Origin: Methylorubrum rhodesianum
GTDB lineage: Bacteria; Pseudomonadota; Alphaproteobacteria; Rhizobiales; Beijerinckiaceae
Direction: 5' to 3'
DNA: 64,000 nt
Assembly: GCF_014199985.1 (NCBI RefSeq)
Contig: NZ_JACHOS010000004.1
Span: 124,001 to 188,000, forward strand
Below the pieces are notes generated by a model. The model made no database searches, was not told where the DNA came from, and was given only the letters and a program-made list of their open reading frames with translations. Position numbers and translations under genes: made by a program. Positions 25,948-34,946 of the stretch are shown one piece after another. Each line of letters opens with the position of its first letter. Positions within the stretch are counted from its first letter, which is position 1.

Positions 25948-27369
25948 TCAGTGGTTTCCGTGACCGCCCGGGTTGGAGGCCGTCCGGCGCTTGCGCGGGT
26001 CGACCACGCGCAGGTCGGTCTCGCGGGCTTTCCGGCCCTTGGGCGTGTCCGGCGCCCGCGTCGGCTCGGGCAGGGGCTCGCCGGTCCACTCGTAGGCCAG
26101 CGTGCCCTCTGGGTGCTGGTACCAGCCCGGATCCCTGTAATCGCCGGGCGCCACGTCGGGGCGGACCTTCAGCACGGTGAACATGCCGCCCATCTCGACC
26201 GATCCGAACGGGCCGGCGCCGGTCATCATCGGCAGCGTGTTCTCGGGCAGCGGCATCTCCATCTCGGCCATGGAGCCCATGCCGGTCGAGCCCATCGGCA
26301 TGTAGCCGGGCGCGATCTTCTGGATGCGCTTCGCCGTGCTCTTCAGGTTCACGCCGATGTAGGTGCGCACCGAGTGGCCCATGGCATTCATGGTGTGGTG
26401 CGACTTGTGGCAGTGGACCGCCCAGTCCCCCAGGTTGTCGGCGTTGAACTCGATAGCCCGCATCTGGCCGACCGCGACGTCCGCAGAGACCTCGAACCAC
26501 TGGCGCTCGGGCGGGATCCAGCCGCCGTCGGTGCCCGTGACCTTGAAGTCGACGCCGTGCACGTGGATCGGGTGGTTGGTCATGGTCAGGTTGCCGAAGC
26601 GCATCCGCACCTTGTCGCCCTGGCGCGCGACCATGGGTTCGATGCCCGGCCAGACCCGGCTGTTGAAGCACCACATGTTCATGTCGAGCATCGTGTTGAC
26701 CTTGGGCACGTAGGACCCGGCCTCGATGTCGTAGGCGTTCAGGAGCCAGACGAAGTCGCGGTCGACCCGCCGCTCGGCGGGATCGCGCGGATGCACGACG
26801 AAGAAGCCCATCATGCCCATCGCCATCTGGACCATCTCGTCCGAGTGCGGGTGGTACATGAAGGTGCCCGAGCGCCTCAGGATGAACTCGTAGACGAAGG
26901 TCTTGCCCGGCGGGATGCCGGGCTGGTTCAGGCCCGCCACCCCGTCCATCCCGTTGGGCAGGGTCTGGCCGTGCCAGTGGACGGCGGTCGCCTCCGGCAG
27001 CTTGTTGGTGACGAAGATGCGGACCTTGTCGCCCTCGACCGCCTCGATGGTCGGCCCGGGCGACTGCCCGTTATAGCCCCAGAGATGCGCCTTCATCCCG
27101 GGGGCCATCTCGCGCACGACCGGCTCGGCCACGAGATGGAACTCCTTCCAGTCCCCGCGCATGCGCCACGGCAGCGTCCAGCCGTTGAGCGTCACCACCG
27201 GCTGGTAGTCCACCCCGGTGGTCGGCACGAGCGGCGGCTGCGTCGTCGCCTTGTCCATCGAGGGCGCCTCGGGCAGGCCGGCGGCCTGCGTGCGGCCGCT
27301 GATCATGGACGTTCCTGCGAGGACGAGCCCCCCAGCGCCCAGCAGGCCCCTTCGCGAGATGTCAGTCAT
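25948..27369 (-). CDS. copA: CopA-type multicopper oxidase
   Basis: A 473-residue periplasmic oxidase with a twin-arginine signal (SRRGLLGAGG, residues 5-14). The copper sites are visible: HWHG and HPHS early, HPIHVHG in the third domain and the type-1 copper motif HCHKSHH. The methionine-rich part (MPMGSTGMGSMAEMEMPL) is typical of oxidases that convert toxic Cu(I) to Cu(II). The ATG at 27369 follows GGAGAAA; an in-frame ATG lies 4 codons upstream. It stands in a minus-strand operon after the CusC-like gene. Confidence 0.88.
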   Translation of the reverse strand: MTDISRRGLLGAGGLVLAGTSMISGRTQAAGLPEAPSMDKATTQPPLVPTTGVDYQPVVTLNGWTLPWRMRGDWKEFHLVAEPVVREMAPGMKAHLWGYNGQSPGPTIEAVEGDKVRIFVTNKLPEATAVHWHGQTLPNGMDGVAGLNQPGIPPGKTFVYEFILRRSGTFMYHPHSDEMVQMAMGMMGFFVVHPRDPAERRVDRDFVWLLNAYDIEAGSYVPKVNTMLDMNMWCFNSRVWPGIEPMVARQGDKVRMRFGNLTMTNHPIHVHGVDFKVTGTDGGWIPPERQWFEVSADVAVGQMRAIEFNADNLGDWAVHCHKSHHTMNAMGHSVRTYIGVNLKSTAKRIQKIAPGYMPMGSTGMGSMAEMEMPLPENTLPMMTGAGPFGSVEMGGMFTVLKVRPDVAPGDYRDPGWYQHPEGTLAYEWTGEPLPEPTRAPDTPKGRKARETDLRVVDPRKRRTASNPGGHGNH

Positions 27370-27402
27370 CGGTTTCTCCATGGGTCTCGTGGGGGAGCGG
27401 CA

Positions 27403-28947
27403 TCAGCCGCCGGGCGTGGCGGCCGCGAGGGTGTCGCCACCGCCGCCGGCCACCGCCTCGGCTCCAGCCGACTCGCCACCGAAGCCTTCGCCGGTGAAGC
27501 CGCCGCCGATGACGGCCGCCCTGAGGTCGGTCGCCGCGATCCAAAAGTCGCGTTGGGCCTCGATGGCCTGGATATTGCTCAGGATCCGCGAGCGGGCGTC
27601 GATGATCAGCGTGGTGACGTCGATCAGCATGCCGCTGTACTGCAGCAACGCCTGGTCCTGGATCGTCTTGCGCAGCGGCAGCACGCTGCCCTGGTAGTGC
27701 CGGGTGATGTCGTACTGGCCGCGGTAGCGCTGGTAGGCCTCGCGGACCTCCGAACGGGCGTTGACCGCCTTCTCCGCAAGGCGATGGGCGGCGCCGAGAT
27801 AAGCCTCCCGCGCTCCGCGCACCACCGTCGTCCCGAAGTCGTAGATCGGGATGACCAAGTCGACGGTGTAGCCGCGGCCGAAGCTCTTGTCGCGCGTGAC
27901 GTTGAAGCCGCCCTGCTCGTTCGGCTCGAACGCCTTCGAGCGCTCGTAACGGTCGGAGTAGCCGATATCGAGCACGTTGATGAAGCCGCTGACCTGGTTG
28001 AGGCCGTACTGGCCCGCGAGCGACTGGAGTTCGAAGCGCGCCGTCTGGATGTCCGCGCGTTTCTTGATCGCCTCGGCCTCGATCTGGGTGCCGCTCACCA
28101 GCCGACCGGGCAGCGACGGCAAGCCGTTCGGCAGCTTGAAGTCGATCTCGCGCCCCCACAGGCCGAGCAGGCGGATCAGCTTCTCGCGCTCGACCCGCTG
28201 CAGGACGCGCGCCTTGGCGAGTTGCGCCCCGAGCTCGCTGTAGAAGGCGTGCTCGCGCGCCTGCTCCAGCTTGTTCAACGCGCCCGTCTCGCCGAGCTGC
28301 TTGGCCAGGGTGGAGGCGGAGCCGGCGCTCGCGAGCGCCTGCTCCAGGTAGGCGACGGACTGGTTCGCCGACACCGTGCGATAGAACTGGCGCCGCGCCT
28401 CGCCGGCGAGGCGCAGGACCTGCCCGACCGCGCGGTACTGCTCCGCCCTGAAACGGTTCCGCGCGATCGGGATGCGGACCGGCAGCGTCAGGAGCTCGAT
28501 GAGGCTCGCGGTGAGCGAGCGCTCGACCTCCAGGGTGAAGTCGCCCCCGGTTCGGCTGAGGGAGAGCCGCGGGACCGGCGGCAACGTCGCCTGGACGAAC
28601 TCGGCTTCCGACACGCCGAGGTCGTTGAAGGATGCTTGCAGGGCGCGGTTCTTCAGGAGGGCGACCTGAACCGCGCTGTCGGGCGTCAGGGGGCGCCGCA
28701 GCAGCTGGTCCGCGCGCGCCGCCGCGCCGGTCGCGGCGATCTCGTCGGACACCTTCACGATGTCCTTCCTCAGCTCCAGGGCGGCGTAGCTGTGCGCCGG
28801 TCCGAGACCGCCGTCGGCCGAGAAGCCCACGCAGCCGCCAAGCGGCACCCCGACCGACGCCAGGAGGGCAGCGGTCCGGGCGCGACGGCCGAGCGACGCT
28901 GCGGCTCCCCGGCGGACGCCGGACCCGCGAGTCTGAGGCAAGGTCAT
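27403..28947 (-). CDS. cusC: TolC/CusC-family outer membrane efflux lipoprotein
   Basis: A 514-residue outer membrane factor. The lipobox VPLGGC near residues 35-40 marks it as a lipoprotein like CusC. Long coiled-coil helices follow, including repeated GYSDRYERSK and YDITRHYQGSVLPLRK segments, typical of the TolC fold. It should be the exit duct for the CusBA pump, whose genes lie about 10 kb away in the other orientation. The ATG at 28947 follows AGGGAAC. The first six bases of this gene are also found in the duplicated copy at 48878, where the gene has been lost. Confidence 0.82.
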   Translation of the reverse strand: MTLPQTRGSGVRRGAAASLGRRARTAALLASVGVPLGGCVGFSADGGLGPAHSYAALELRKDIVKVSDEIAATGAAARADQLLRRPLTPDSAVQVALLKNRALQASFNDLGVSEAEFVQATLPPVPRLSLSRTGGDFTLEVERSLTASLIELLTLPVRIPIARNRFRAEQYRAVGQVLRLAGEARRQFYRTVSANQSVAYLEQALASAGSASTLAKQLGETGALNKLEQAREHAFYSELGAQLAKARVLQRVEREKLIRLLGLWGREIDFKLPNGLPSLPGRLVSGTQIEAEAIKKRADIQTARFELQSLAGQYGLNQVSGFINVLDIGYSDRYERSKAFEPNEQGGFNVTRDKSFGRGYTVDLVIPIYDFGTTVVRGAREAYLGAAHRLAEKAVNARSEVREAYQRYRGQYDITRHYQGSVLPLRKTIQDQALLQYSGMLIDVTTLIIDARSRILSNIQAIEAQRDFWIAATDLRAAVIGGGFTGEGFGGESAGAEAVAGGGGDTLAAATPGG

Positions 28948-29009
28948 CCGTGAGTTCCCTTTGGGGGTTAGTCCGTGGGCGGGCGGGGTTTGGTTACAGG
29001 TGGGTCCCA

Positions 29010-29333
29010 TCACCGCCCTCCCGTGTCGCGCTTGCCGCCCATGCCGGGCATGTTCATGCCGGGCATCCGGGAGTGGTCCATGCCCTCCATGCCGCCCGAG
29101 CCGGACTTCGGCGTCACGGCGCGGTTGAGCTCGCGCCAGTCCTTGGGATCGACCACGTCGTAGCGCGCCACGCCCGCGGTGACCGCGGAGTAGCGCGGCG
29201 CGCGCACGGCAGCGGCAGGGTTGGCCGGGGCAACCAGCCAGTCCGGCGCGGCGGTGGGCACGCAGGCCGCGAGCGGCAAGGCCGTGAGCGCCAGGGCCGT
29301 GAGCGCCACGGCCGGCCTGAGGAAGGTGAGCAT
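29010..29333 (-). CDS. Met-rich small lipoprotein (copy A)
   Basis: A 107-residue protein with a lipobox LPLAAC and a C-terminal Met/His/Gly-rich tail (GMEGMDHSRMPGMNMPGMGG) that should bind Cu(I). Nearly identical to the copy at 48507-48815, which lacks five residues (LALTA-type) in the signal. It lies between the His-rich gene and cusC. It is probably a copper-buffering outer membrane lipoprotein. The family is unnamed to me. Confidence 0.75.
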   Translation of the reverse strand: MLTFLRPAVALTALALTALPLAACVPTAAPDWLVAPANPAAAVRAPRYSAVTAGVARYDVVDPKDWRELNRAVTPKSGSGGMEGMDHSRMPGMNMPGMGGKRDTGGR

Positions 29334-29515
29334 CGCTTCGGATCCCGAACGGGGGCTGGCGGCCGCGCTCGGGGGCGCGGACCGGCGGACAGGGAGGGGG
29401 GGGCGCGGGCGCGGCTGAGCCGGCCGGGCCGGGCGCGGCCTGCGCAGGCAGGATCCTGGTCAGGGCGCGTCCGGGTGCGGCGGGCGGGGGCGGGCGGGCG
29501 TCTGGCCCGCCGCGG

Positions 29516-29944
29516 TCAGGCGCGCTGCCTGGGGGGCCGCTCGATGCGCAGGGGACGCGGCTGGGCGACGCCGTCCTCCTGGGCCAGGCCGATGGGCTCG
29601 GAGGGGCGCAGGACCAGCGCCGCGCCCGACCAGGGCGCGTCCGGCACGGCCGCCTGGCAGGCCAGGGGGCAGCAGGTGGCCGCGCAGCTGACCGGCCGCT
29701 TGTGGTGGCCGTGGCCGCCCGGGTGGTGCTGGCCGGCCGAGGCATGCCGCTGGCAGTCGGGGCCGTCCGCCTGGAGGGCCGCTCCCGCGGGCGCGTCGGC
29801 GGAGCCGGCTCCGTGCCGGTGGTGGGCATGCGGGTCGGCGGCGGCCTGGTCGGCGGCGGCGTGATCGGCCGCGGCGTGGCGCTGCATCGTGCACGGCGCC
29901 GCCGGGGCGATGGCCACGGCCATCGCCAGCACGGCAAGCAACAT
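29516..29944 (-). CDS. His/Cys-rich secreted protein (copy A)
   Basis: A protein of about 142 residues with a hydrophobic signal (MLLAVLAMAVAIAPAAP), then a His/Ala/Asp repeat region (QRHAAADHAAADQAAADPHA), further His clusters and a CAATCCPLAC cysteine group. Probably metal-binding in the periplasm. The start is uncertain: a TTG at 29962 would add a basic residue, and the open frame reaches 30022, but the part beyond is not conserved with the copy at 47888. First gene of the minus-strand copper operon. Confidence 0.65.
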   Translation of the reverse strand: MLLAVLAMAVAIAPAAPCTMQRHAAADHAAADQAAADPHAHHRHGAGSADAPAGAALQADGPDCQRHASAGQHHPGGHGHHKRPVSCAATCCPLACQAAVPDAPWSGAALVLRPSEPIGLAQEDGVAQPRPLRIERPPRQRA

Positions 29945-30036
29945 TGCGCGAAGAACTGCCAAGGACCCAGAGACCCTGCCAAAACCCGACCCAATCGTCG
30001 CACGGATGGACTTGCCGGGCAACGCACGAACACTTT

Positions 30037-30426
30037 GATTTAATGTGAACCTGCCTCGGCCCTCGGCGCTGTTGGAATTCGGTCACAGGTCATGCCCGCG
30101 CGGCGGCCGAGAGGTGTCGAGATCGTGCCGGCGGGCTTCTGGAGGCTCGTGACTTGGGCGTCTCTGCGTAGGGTGCGATTGCCTGCGGCCTAGGCCGGCT
30201 CGCGACGATGCGGATCTCCCCAGGCGCCCGTGACGCCGGTCTTGCCTTCCGAGCTTTGGGCGGGGCCTCGATGTCAGTCCTGACCGGGGCAAGAGGGCGC
30301 CGGCCCGTGAGGCTAGGACGCCCGCCCCCTCGGCCTCCCGGGTGCCGGGTCCGAGATGGTCGCGATGCGACCTGATCCTGTCCTCGGTGCCGCGCCAGGG
30401 TGCACCACGGACCGCGCGGCCTCGTC
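30037..30426. other. Intergenic region upstream of the copper operon
   Basis: No recognisable gene. An AT-richer patch at about 30030-30047 (TTTGATTTAATG on the plus strand) is a likely promoter element for the minus-strand operon. Confidence 0.35.
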
Positions 30427-30660
30427 TCACCGCCGAGCGCCGGCCGGCTCGGGGCGCTCGGTGACGGGGCGTTGGGGCGCGCGCCGGATCGAACCGGTCG
30501 TCAGGCCGTCGTCGAGCGAGCGGAATGCGGGACGCAATTTCTGATACCGTTCGTTGCGCCAAGCAGGGGGGACGTTGTCCCAGGCGCCGGCAAGGGCGTT
30601 ACCCGGCATCCAGGCCATCAAGGCGGCGCCCAGAAGGGCGGCATGGACAGCTCGGTTCAT
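30427..30660 (-). CDS. Small secreted hypothetical protein
   Basis: A 77-residue protein with a signal peptide (MNRAVHAALLGAALMAWMPGNALA) followed by AWDNVPPAWRNERYQKLRPA and a basic tail. No known domain. The ribosome binding site AGAGGGAAA is at the foot of a stable hairpin (30673-30706). It is probably an envelope protein of the copper/stress island. Confidence 0.6.
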   Translation of the reverse strand: MNRAVHAALLGAALMAWMPGNALAGAWDNVPPAWRNERYQKLRPAFRSLDDGLTTGSIRRAPQRPVTERPEPAGARR

Positions 30661-30672
30661 GGCTACGTTTCC

Positions 30673-30706
30673 CTCTTCTCAAGAAGCTGGCGGCTTCTTG
30701 GAAGAG
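30673..30706 (-). promoter_or_regulatory. Hairpin in the leader of the small secreted protein gene
   Basis: Inverted repeat with stems CTCTTC/GAAGAG and CAAGAAGC/GCTTCTTG around a TGGCG loop, ending a few bases from the ribosome binding site of the gene at 30427-30660. It could control translation, or be a terminator for something upstream, though no T-tract follows. Confidence 0.4.
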
Positions 30707-31459
30707 TTCGGGGCCGACGCGGAAAAGGTTGCAGACCGTTCGAATCTCGAACTGCGGTCGGGCCAAGACCCCGGGGCCGCGCCCCGGGGAGACCAGCCCG
30801 GCATTGCGGTGTCCCAGCGGCTCCGGGCCCGGTCTGCGCCCGGCCCGGTCGCAGCCTGACCGCAGCGGTCGGACGACACGACGAGATGGACGGCGTCGCG
30901 GCCTGCCGCCACCCGCGCGGAACCCGGCTCTCAGCGGGCAGGCTGCCGCCGCGCTTGCCCGACGTGGCCCGGAAAACCCAAGCCGAACCGATCCTGGGCT
31001 CGGGGCCGGGACAGCTCATCGGGATGGCGCGGAACAGATCCTGGGCGAACCGCCATTCGTGGGCGAGACAGAACCGGACTGTCTCGACATCGGCCGGTGG
31101 CACCGGCGCAGCCGCGGCGCAACCTCGCCGCCGAACTTCCGGACGATGCAAGCGCGGCACTTGGCCTGCGCGCCTGAGTTCACGGACAGCAGGTGTCCCT
31201 TATGCAGGGGGGAGCGCCAACAGGATCCTCTGACGTCGGCTGGACGCTCCCTCCTCCGGCCGTGGCCGTGTCCGCTTTCGGCGACGGGGAGAAGTTGTTC
31301 GGCCAGCCTGACCCCGACGACCCGGACGGCGGTGATTCCGGCCCGCGGAGAGCCTGGCCGGGACCGTAGCTAGCGGGCCCGCCAGACAAGGCGTCGCCGA
31401 GCCGTCGAGTCGTTGCCCTGACCCGTCGGCGGTCCGCAGCGAGGCCAGGGGTGGAAGAT
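30707..31459. other. Long stretch without a recognisable gene
   Basis: About 750 bases with overlapping open frames on both strands. The best minus frame (through 31160) contains HEWRFAQDLFRAIP but no known domain or start. It may be the remains of decayed genes. No RNA gene was seen. Confidence 0.35.
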
Positions 31460-31831
31460 CTACTTCTCCTTCCGGATCTTGGCCTGGATCTCGCGCAGGC
31501 TCTTTTCGTTTTCCTCCTTCGTCTTCCGGGCTTCCTTCACCACCGTCTCGTCCTTTGAATGCTTGATGGCGGCCTCGGACATGTCGACCGCGCCCTGGTG
31601 GTGTGCCGCCATGCCCTTCATCCAGGCCAAGTCCGGATCGGGGTCCATCATGCCTTGCATCATCGCCTTGTTCATCTTGTCCATGGCTTCCATGGAGGCC
31701 TTCTGCAGAGGGCCCATGTTCTTCATGTCCATGCCCGACATGGACCCGCCCTGGCCGCCTTGGGCGAGCGACGGTGTCGCGCCGGAAGCCATGAGTGCCG
31801 TGGCTACGAGTGCGGTTCTCACTACCTTCAT
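31460..31831 (-). CDS. DUF305 family copper-associated periplasmic protein
   Basis: A 123-residue protein with a signal peptide (ending PSLAQ), then a Met-rich segment (MSGMDMKNMGP, MNKAMMQGMM) and the DUF305 motif WMKGMAAHHQGAVDMSEAAI with the paired histidines. DUF305 proteins are helical, ferritin-like in outline, and common in copper and silver resistance regions. A GC-rich palindrome at 31852-31866, 21 bases before the start, suggests metal-responsive control. Single gene. Confidence 0.82.
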   Translation of the reverse strand: MKVVRTALVATALMASGATPSLAQGGQGGSMSGMDMKNMGPLQKASMEAMDKMNKAMMQGMMDPDPDLAWMKGMAAHHQGAVDMSEAAIKHSKDETVVKEARKTKEENEKSLREIQAKIRKEK

Positions 31832-31851
31832 GCGAGCCTCTCTGTTCGTTT

Positions 31852-31866
31852 TACCCTGTGGGGGTA
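31852..31866 (-). promoter_or_regulatory. CsoR/RcnR-like palindromic operator before the DUF305 gene
   Basis: TACCC-N5-GGGTA, 21 bases upstream of the DUF305 start. Related palindromes occur at 46540-46552 and 46703-46717 before other small envelope genes. GC-rich TACCC...GGGTA sites are typical of the CsoR/RcnR family. No such regulator gene is in the window. Confidence 0.45.
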
Positions 31867-32107
31867 CAACCCGGCGGCGTGATCCAGGTTCGCCGTCCGA
31901 TCGCGCTTTTCTGTTGGGTTGGGTCGTAGGCCGGGCGCGAACAAGCCTGCTGCCATCCGGATGGCCGCGCCCGCCAGCCCCCCCGGCGTCCTGCAGCCGC
32001 GGTCTGGGGTGACGCCACGGGAACGCTGAGCTCCCGACGAGCGCGCCCGTCGCCGAGAAGGCCACGGGCGACGGGATGAGGGTGTCGGCGGGGCTTGGCA
32101 CCCCGTG

Positions 32108-32350
32108 TCAGTGACGCCCTTCCCGGTGGTGGCCGCCCTCGCGCACGACCTCATGATGCTCCTCGTGATGGTCCGCCTCACCATGATGGCCGTGCGTCTG
32201 CCTGTGCTCGATGACGTGTCCATGGCGCTCCGCGCCGTGTTGGTCGCCGTGGGCGGCCCCGACTTCGTCGAGCGCCCGCGCCGGCCCTGCCGTGGACCCG
32301 AATGCGGCCGCGGCGGCCACGAGCAACCCGACCTGCAACAGTTTCGGCAT
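32108..32350 (-). CDS. Small His-rich periplasmic protein
   Basis: An 80-residue protein: signal peptide (MPKLLQVGLLVAAAAAFGST), then a mature part very rich in His, Glu and Gly (HRQTHGHHGEADHHEEHHE). Probably a periplasmic metal buffer for copper, zinc or nickel. It has a strong ribosome binding site (GGAGGTGAAGGG). A TATAC/GGGGGTATA element at about 32401-32419 lies upstream and resembles the other GC-rich metal operators. Confidence 0.7.
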   Translation of the reverse strand: MPKLLQVGLLVAAAAAFGSTAGPARALDEVGAAHGDQHGAERHGHVIEHRQTHGHHGEADHHEEHHEVVREGGHHREGRH

Positions 32351-32783
32351 CCCTTCACCTCCATCGTCGTTCTGCGGCTCAAGGAACGCGCTTGGCCCCA
32401 TATACGATCCGGGGGTATACAGGCGTTTTTGTTGCCTCCGCGAGCGTTCCGAGCAAAATGGAGGGGCCGGCCGACAGCGGGCGGGCTGGGTCGCGGGGTG
32501 GGCAAATGGGCAGGTGGGGCCCTGTAACCATCTGCGCGTTTCCTGCGGATTGGTCCTGGCGGGCACTGCGTCCGTGCGAGGCGGCGGTACCGGGCCGGCC
32601 GCTCCGGTGGTCGAGCCCTTGCCCGCTCGCGGCTCGGGTTCGCCTTAGCCCCGGCGAAGGCTGCGCGGGCGGGTGGGCGCGTGTCCGGGGCCGGCACGCG
32701 CGGATCGAATGCGAGGCGAGCCGCGGTGACGTGTTTGATGGCCGGGTCAGACGCGTCTTCGCGGTGTGGCCGAGAGAGGCGTC
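32351..32783. other. Divergent intergenic region (His-rich gene / ECF sigma)
   Basis: No gene recognised. It holds the partial palindrome TATACGATCCGGGGGTATA (32401-32419) on the His-rich gene's side and must hold the sigma-factor promoter on the other. Confidence 0.4.
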
Positions 32784-33338
32784 TTGATCAGTCAGGAAGA
32801 CGAGTTGCGGGCATTGCTATCGTCCGGCCTCGCCGGAAGCGCGGCGGACTACCGGTTGTTCCTGGAGCGACTTGGTCCCCACCTGCGGGCCTATTTCAAG
32901 GGTAAGCTCGCGCGCTCCGGACGCGCCGCGCCGGAGGCGGAGGACCTCGTCCAGGAAACGTTGATGGCGGTTCACACGCGACGGCACACCTACGACGTTG
33001 GCCAACCGGTCACGCCGTGGCTCTACGCCATCGCGCGCTACAAGCTCATCGACCATCTCCGGCGTACGCGCGCCTCCCTCGCCGACGTACCCGTCGAGGA
33101 TGCGAGCGAGCTGGTCGCGCGCGACGACCACGCCGCCGTCGAGAGCACGCTCGACGTCGAGCGCCTGCTCGGTCGCCTTCCCGGCAAGATGCAGCAAGCG
33201 ATCCGGGCCATGAAGGTCGAAGGTCTGAGCGTGGCCGAGGCCGCGACGCGCTCCGGCATGTCGGAATCGGCCGTCAAGGTCAGCGTCCACCGCGGGTTGA
33301 AGGCGTTGGCCGCCATGGCAGGAGGCAAAGGGGAATGA
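32784..33338 (+). CDS. ECF RNA polymerase sigma factor
   Basis: A 184-residue ECF sigma factor. Region 2 includes AEDLVQETLMAVHTRRHTYD and VTPWLYAIARYKLIDHLRR. Region 4 is LSVAEAATRSGMSESAVKVS followed by VHRGLKAL. The TTG at 32784 follows AGAGAGG; a GTG at 32766 is possible but has no ribosome binding site. The next gene is an NrsF-type anti-sigma factor overlapping by 4 bases, so this belongs to the NrsF-controlled ECF group that responds to metal or oxidative stress, suited to a copper island. Confidence 0.88.
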   Translation: MISQEDELRALLSSGLAGSAADYRLFLERLGPHLRAYFKGKLARSGRAAPEAEDLVQETLMAVHTRRHTYDVGQPVTPWLYAIARYKLIDHLRRTRASLADVPVEDASELVARDDHAAVESTLDVERLLGRLPGKMQQAIRAMKVEGLSVAEAATRSGMSESAVKVSVHRGLKALAAMAGGKGE

Positions 33339-33985
33339 AGACCGACGAACTCATCGGCTTGCTCGGCGCGAGCTTCGCCAGCGAGCCTGCCAAGTCTCCC
33401 GGCATGCTGCGGCGGATCGCGCTCGGGGCCGCCATCGGGGCCGCCGGGGCACTCTGCCTCGCCCTTCTCGCATTGGGCGTCCGGCCTGACTTGGGTGAAG
33501 GCAAGTCACTGACCTTCCTGTTGGCCAAGCTGGCCTTCGCCCTCGCCGTCGGTGGCTTGGCCCTGCGCTATCTCGGTCGCATCGCTCGCCCAGGGGGCGA
33601 GAGGAGGGTGCATCTCGGCATCGCGGCCCTGCCGTTCGCGGCAGTCATGGTCCTCGCTGCCCTCAGCCTCGCCAACGCGCCGGCGGCCCACTGGGGGACC
33701 ATGCTCACCGGCCATATGTGGCTCGAATGCCTCGTCTCCATCCCGGTGATCGCGGTGGTCCCCTTCGCGACCCTGATGTGGGCGGTCCGGAGGTTCGGCG
33801 CGCCGACGGACCTCGTCCGGGCCGGGGCCCTGGTCGGGCTCGCCTCGGGCGGCGTGAGTGCGATGGGCTACGCGATTCACTGCATGGACGACACCGTGCC
33901 CTTCATCGCGCTCTGGTACGGCGGGACGATTGCCCTCTGCACGCTGGCGGGCGCGCTTCTCGGGCCTCGCCTGCTGCGCTGGTAA
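33335..33985 (+). CDS. nrsF: NrsF-type (DUF1109) anti-sigma factor
   Basis: A 216-residue inner membrane protein with a short cytoplasmic N-terminus (MKTDELIGLLGASFASEP) and six hydrophobic segments, the DUF1109/NrsF topology. Cysteines within and near the membrane segments (LCLALL, LECLVS, IHCMDD) may sense metal or oxidant, as shown for NrsF of Caulobacter, where chromate or cadmium releases the sigma factor. Start ATG overlaps the sigma stop (ATGA). Confidence 0.85.
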   Translation: MKTDELIGLLGASFASEPAKSPGMLRRIALGAAIGAAGALCLALLALGVRPDLGEGKSLTFLLAKLAFALAVGGLALRYLGRIARPGGERRVHLGIAALPFAAVMVLAALSLANAPAAHWGTMLTGHMWLECLVSIPVIAVVPFATLMWAVRRFGAPTDLVRAGALVGLASGGVSAMGYAIHCMDDTVPFIALWYGGTIALCTLAGALLGPRLLRW

Positions 33986-34050
33986 GGCCGTCGGCTCACC
34001 CGTACGCAAGGGCGAACCGCTCCCGGCCCGCCGCCCGCTTCAGGGGCGGG

Positions 34051-34946
34051 TCAGCCCGGAGGCCTCCAGTTCGGCCGTGGGTACCCGGACAGGTCGCCCT
34101 GTCGAGCGGCCCGGACGCGCGGATGCGCGTCCCACGCCGCCTGCGTGAGCGCCTCCCCGTCGATCCGGAAGGCGCTCGTCCCGTCCTGCGCCACGACCGC
34201 CGGGCCGAGCGGATTGTCGAGGATATCGTAGAGCCCGGCCGCCTCGTTCCAGGCGCGGACCGAAACCGAACGGCCCTCGTCCATGAGGAAGGCGCAGTGC
34301 GTCCCCGCGGGATGGGGTGGCACGACAGCCCCTGCCCGCACGGGTGCGGCGGTCGCGCGCCCGGGAGGCGAGGGAAGGCCGGCGAGGAAGGCGAGCGCAC
34401 GCTGTGCCAGAACTTCCTCGAACCCGCATTCCGCTACGCGCCTGGATGACGGCAAGGTCGAGAGGCCGGGCCCGATGGTAGGCCGCGATGTAGTCCCTGT
34501 CCTTGTCGGCGAGGCGGGCGAGCTTGGAAACGATCAGGTCGTCCGGGCCGGGGGCCACCACCGTCACAGTCGCCGTGCCGTGGCCTCTCACCTCCCGCAC
34601 CACCGCGCGCGGGCCACGAGGGCGGCAGGCGGGCGGTGCGGTCGTCGACGCCGTCGATGTAGAAACCGTGCGCCGCGTGGAAGGGCGAGCCCTCGCCGAA
34701 GATGACGGAGATCTCCTCGGATGCCTCCGCGAGGTCGTCGTCCTGGGCTGCCTCCCAGGCCCGGGCGTTGGCGGGATAGGCGTCGATCTCGGGCGACATG
34801 CACATCGTGACCGGCGCGCCGGGCCAGCCTACGAGGATGCCTTGGCTGCCGACGACCACCACGGTGCGGGCCTTGAAGTGCAACGCCAGCGAGCGGGCGG
34901 TGCGCTCCAGGTCCGCGACCGTCCGGATCTCAATCGGACGGCTCAC
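34051..34946 (-). pseudogene. DUF6036-like nucleotidyltransferase gene with two frameshifts
   Basis: The frame begins at a GTG overlapping the upstream stop (GTGA): SRPIEIRTVADLERTARSLA, then VVVVGSQGILVGWPGAPVTM (nucleotidyltransferase-like GS motif), SPEIDAYPANARAW, and FYIDGVDDRTARLPPSWPAR. After a GC-repeat run at about 34607-34615 it continues in another frame as VVREVRGHG...PDDLIVSKLARLADKDRDYI. Near 34440-34455 it shifts again to AECGFEEVLAQRALAFLAGL. A further 100 residues of unknown origin follow to 34051. DUF6036 proteins resemble AbiEii/MenT-type toxins. Two shifts indicate decay, unless there are sequencing errors in the GC runs. Confidence 0.6.

Larger units (their letters stand above)
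28942..30036 (-). repeat. Inverted duplication, copy A (His-rich protein plus lipoprotein module)
   Basis: About 1.1 kb nearly identical to 47798-48883 in opposite orientation. Identity runs from an upstream block (AAGTGTTCGTGCGTTGCC), through the His-rich gene and lipoprotein gene, to the ATGACC start of the cusC gene, with small indels and substitutions. The upstream 60 bases have diverged more than the genes. Confidence 0.85.

Noticed and set aside
25951-28953. A 1000-codon plus-strand open frame over the CopA and CusC genes
   Set aside because: It is a shadow frame caused by GC-rich third positions. The minus-strand genes have clear copper-oxidase and TolC motifs; the plus frame has none.
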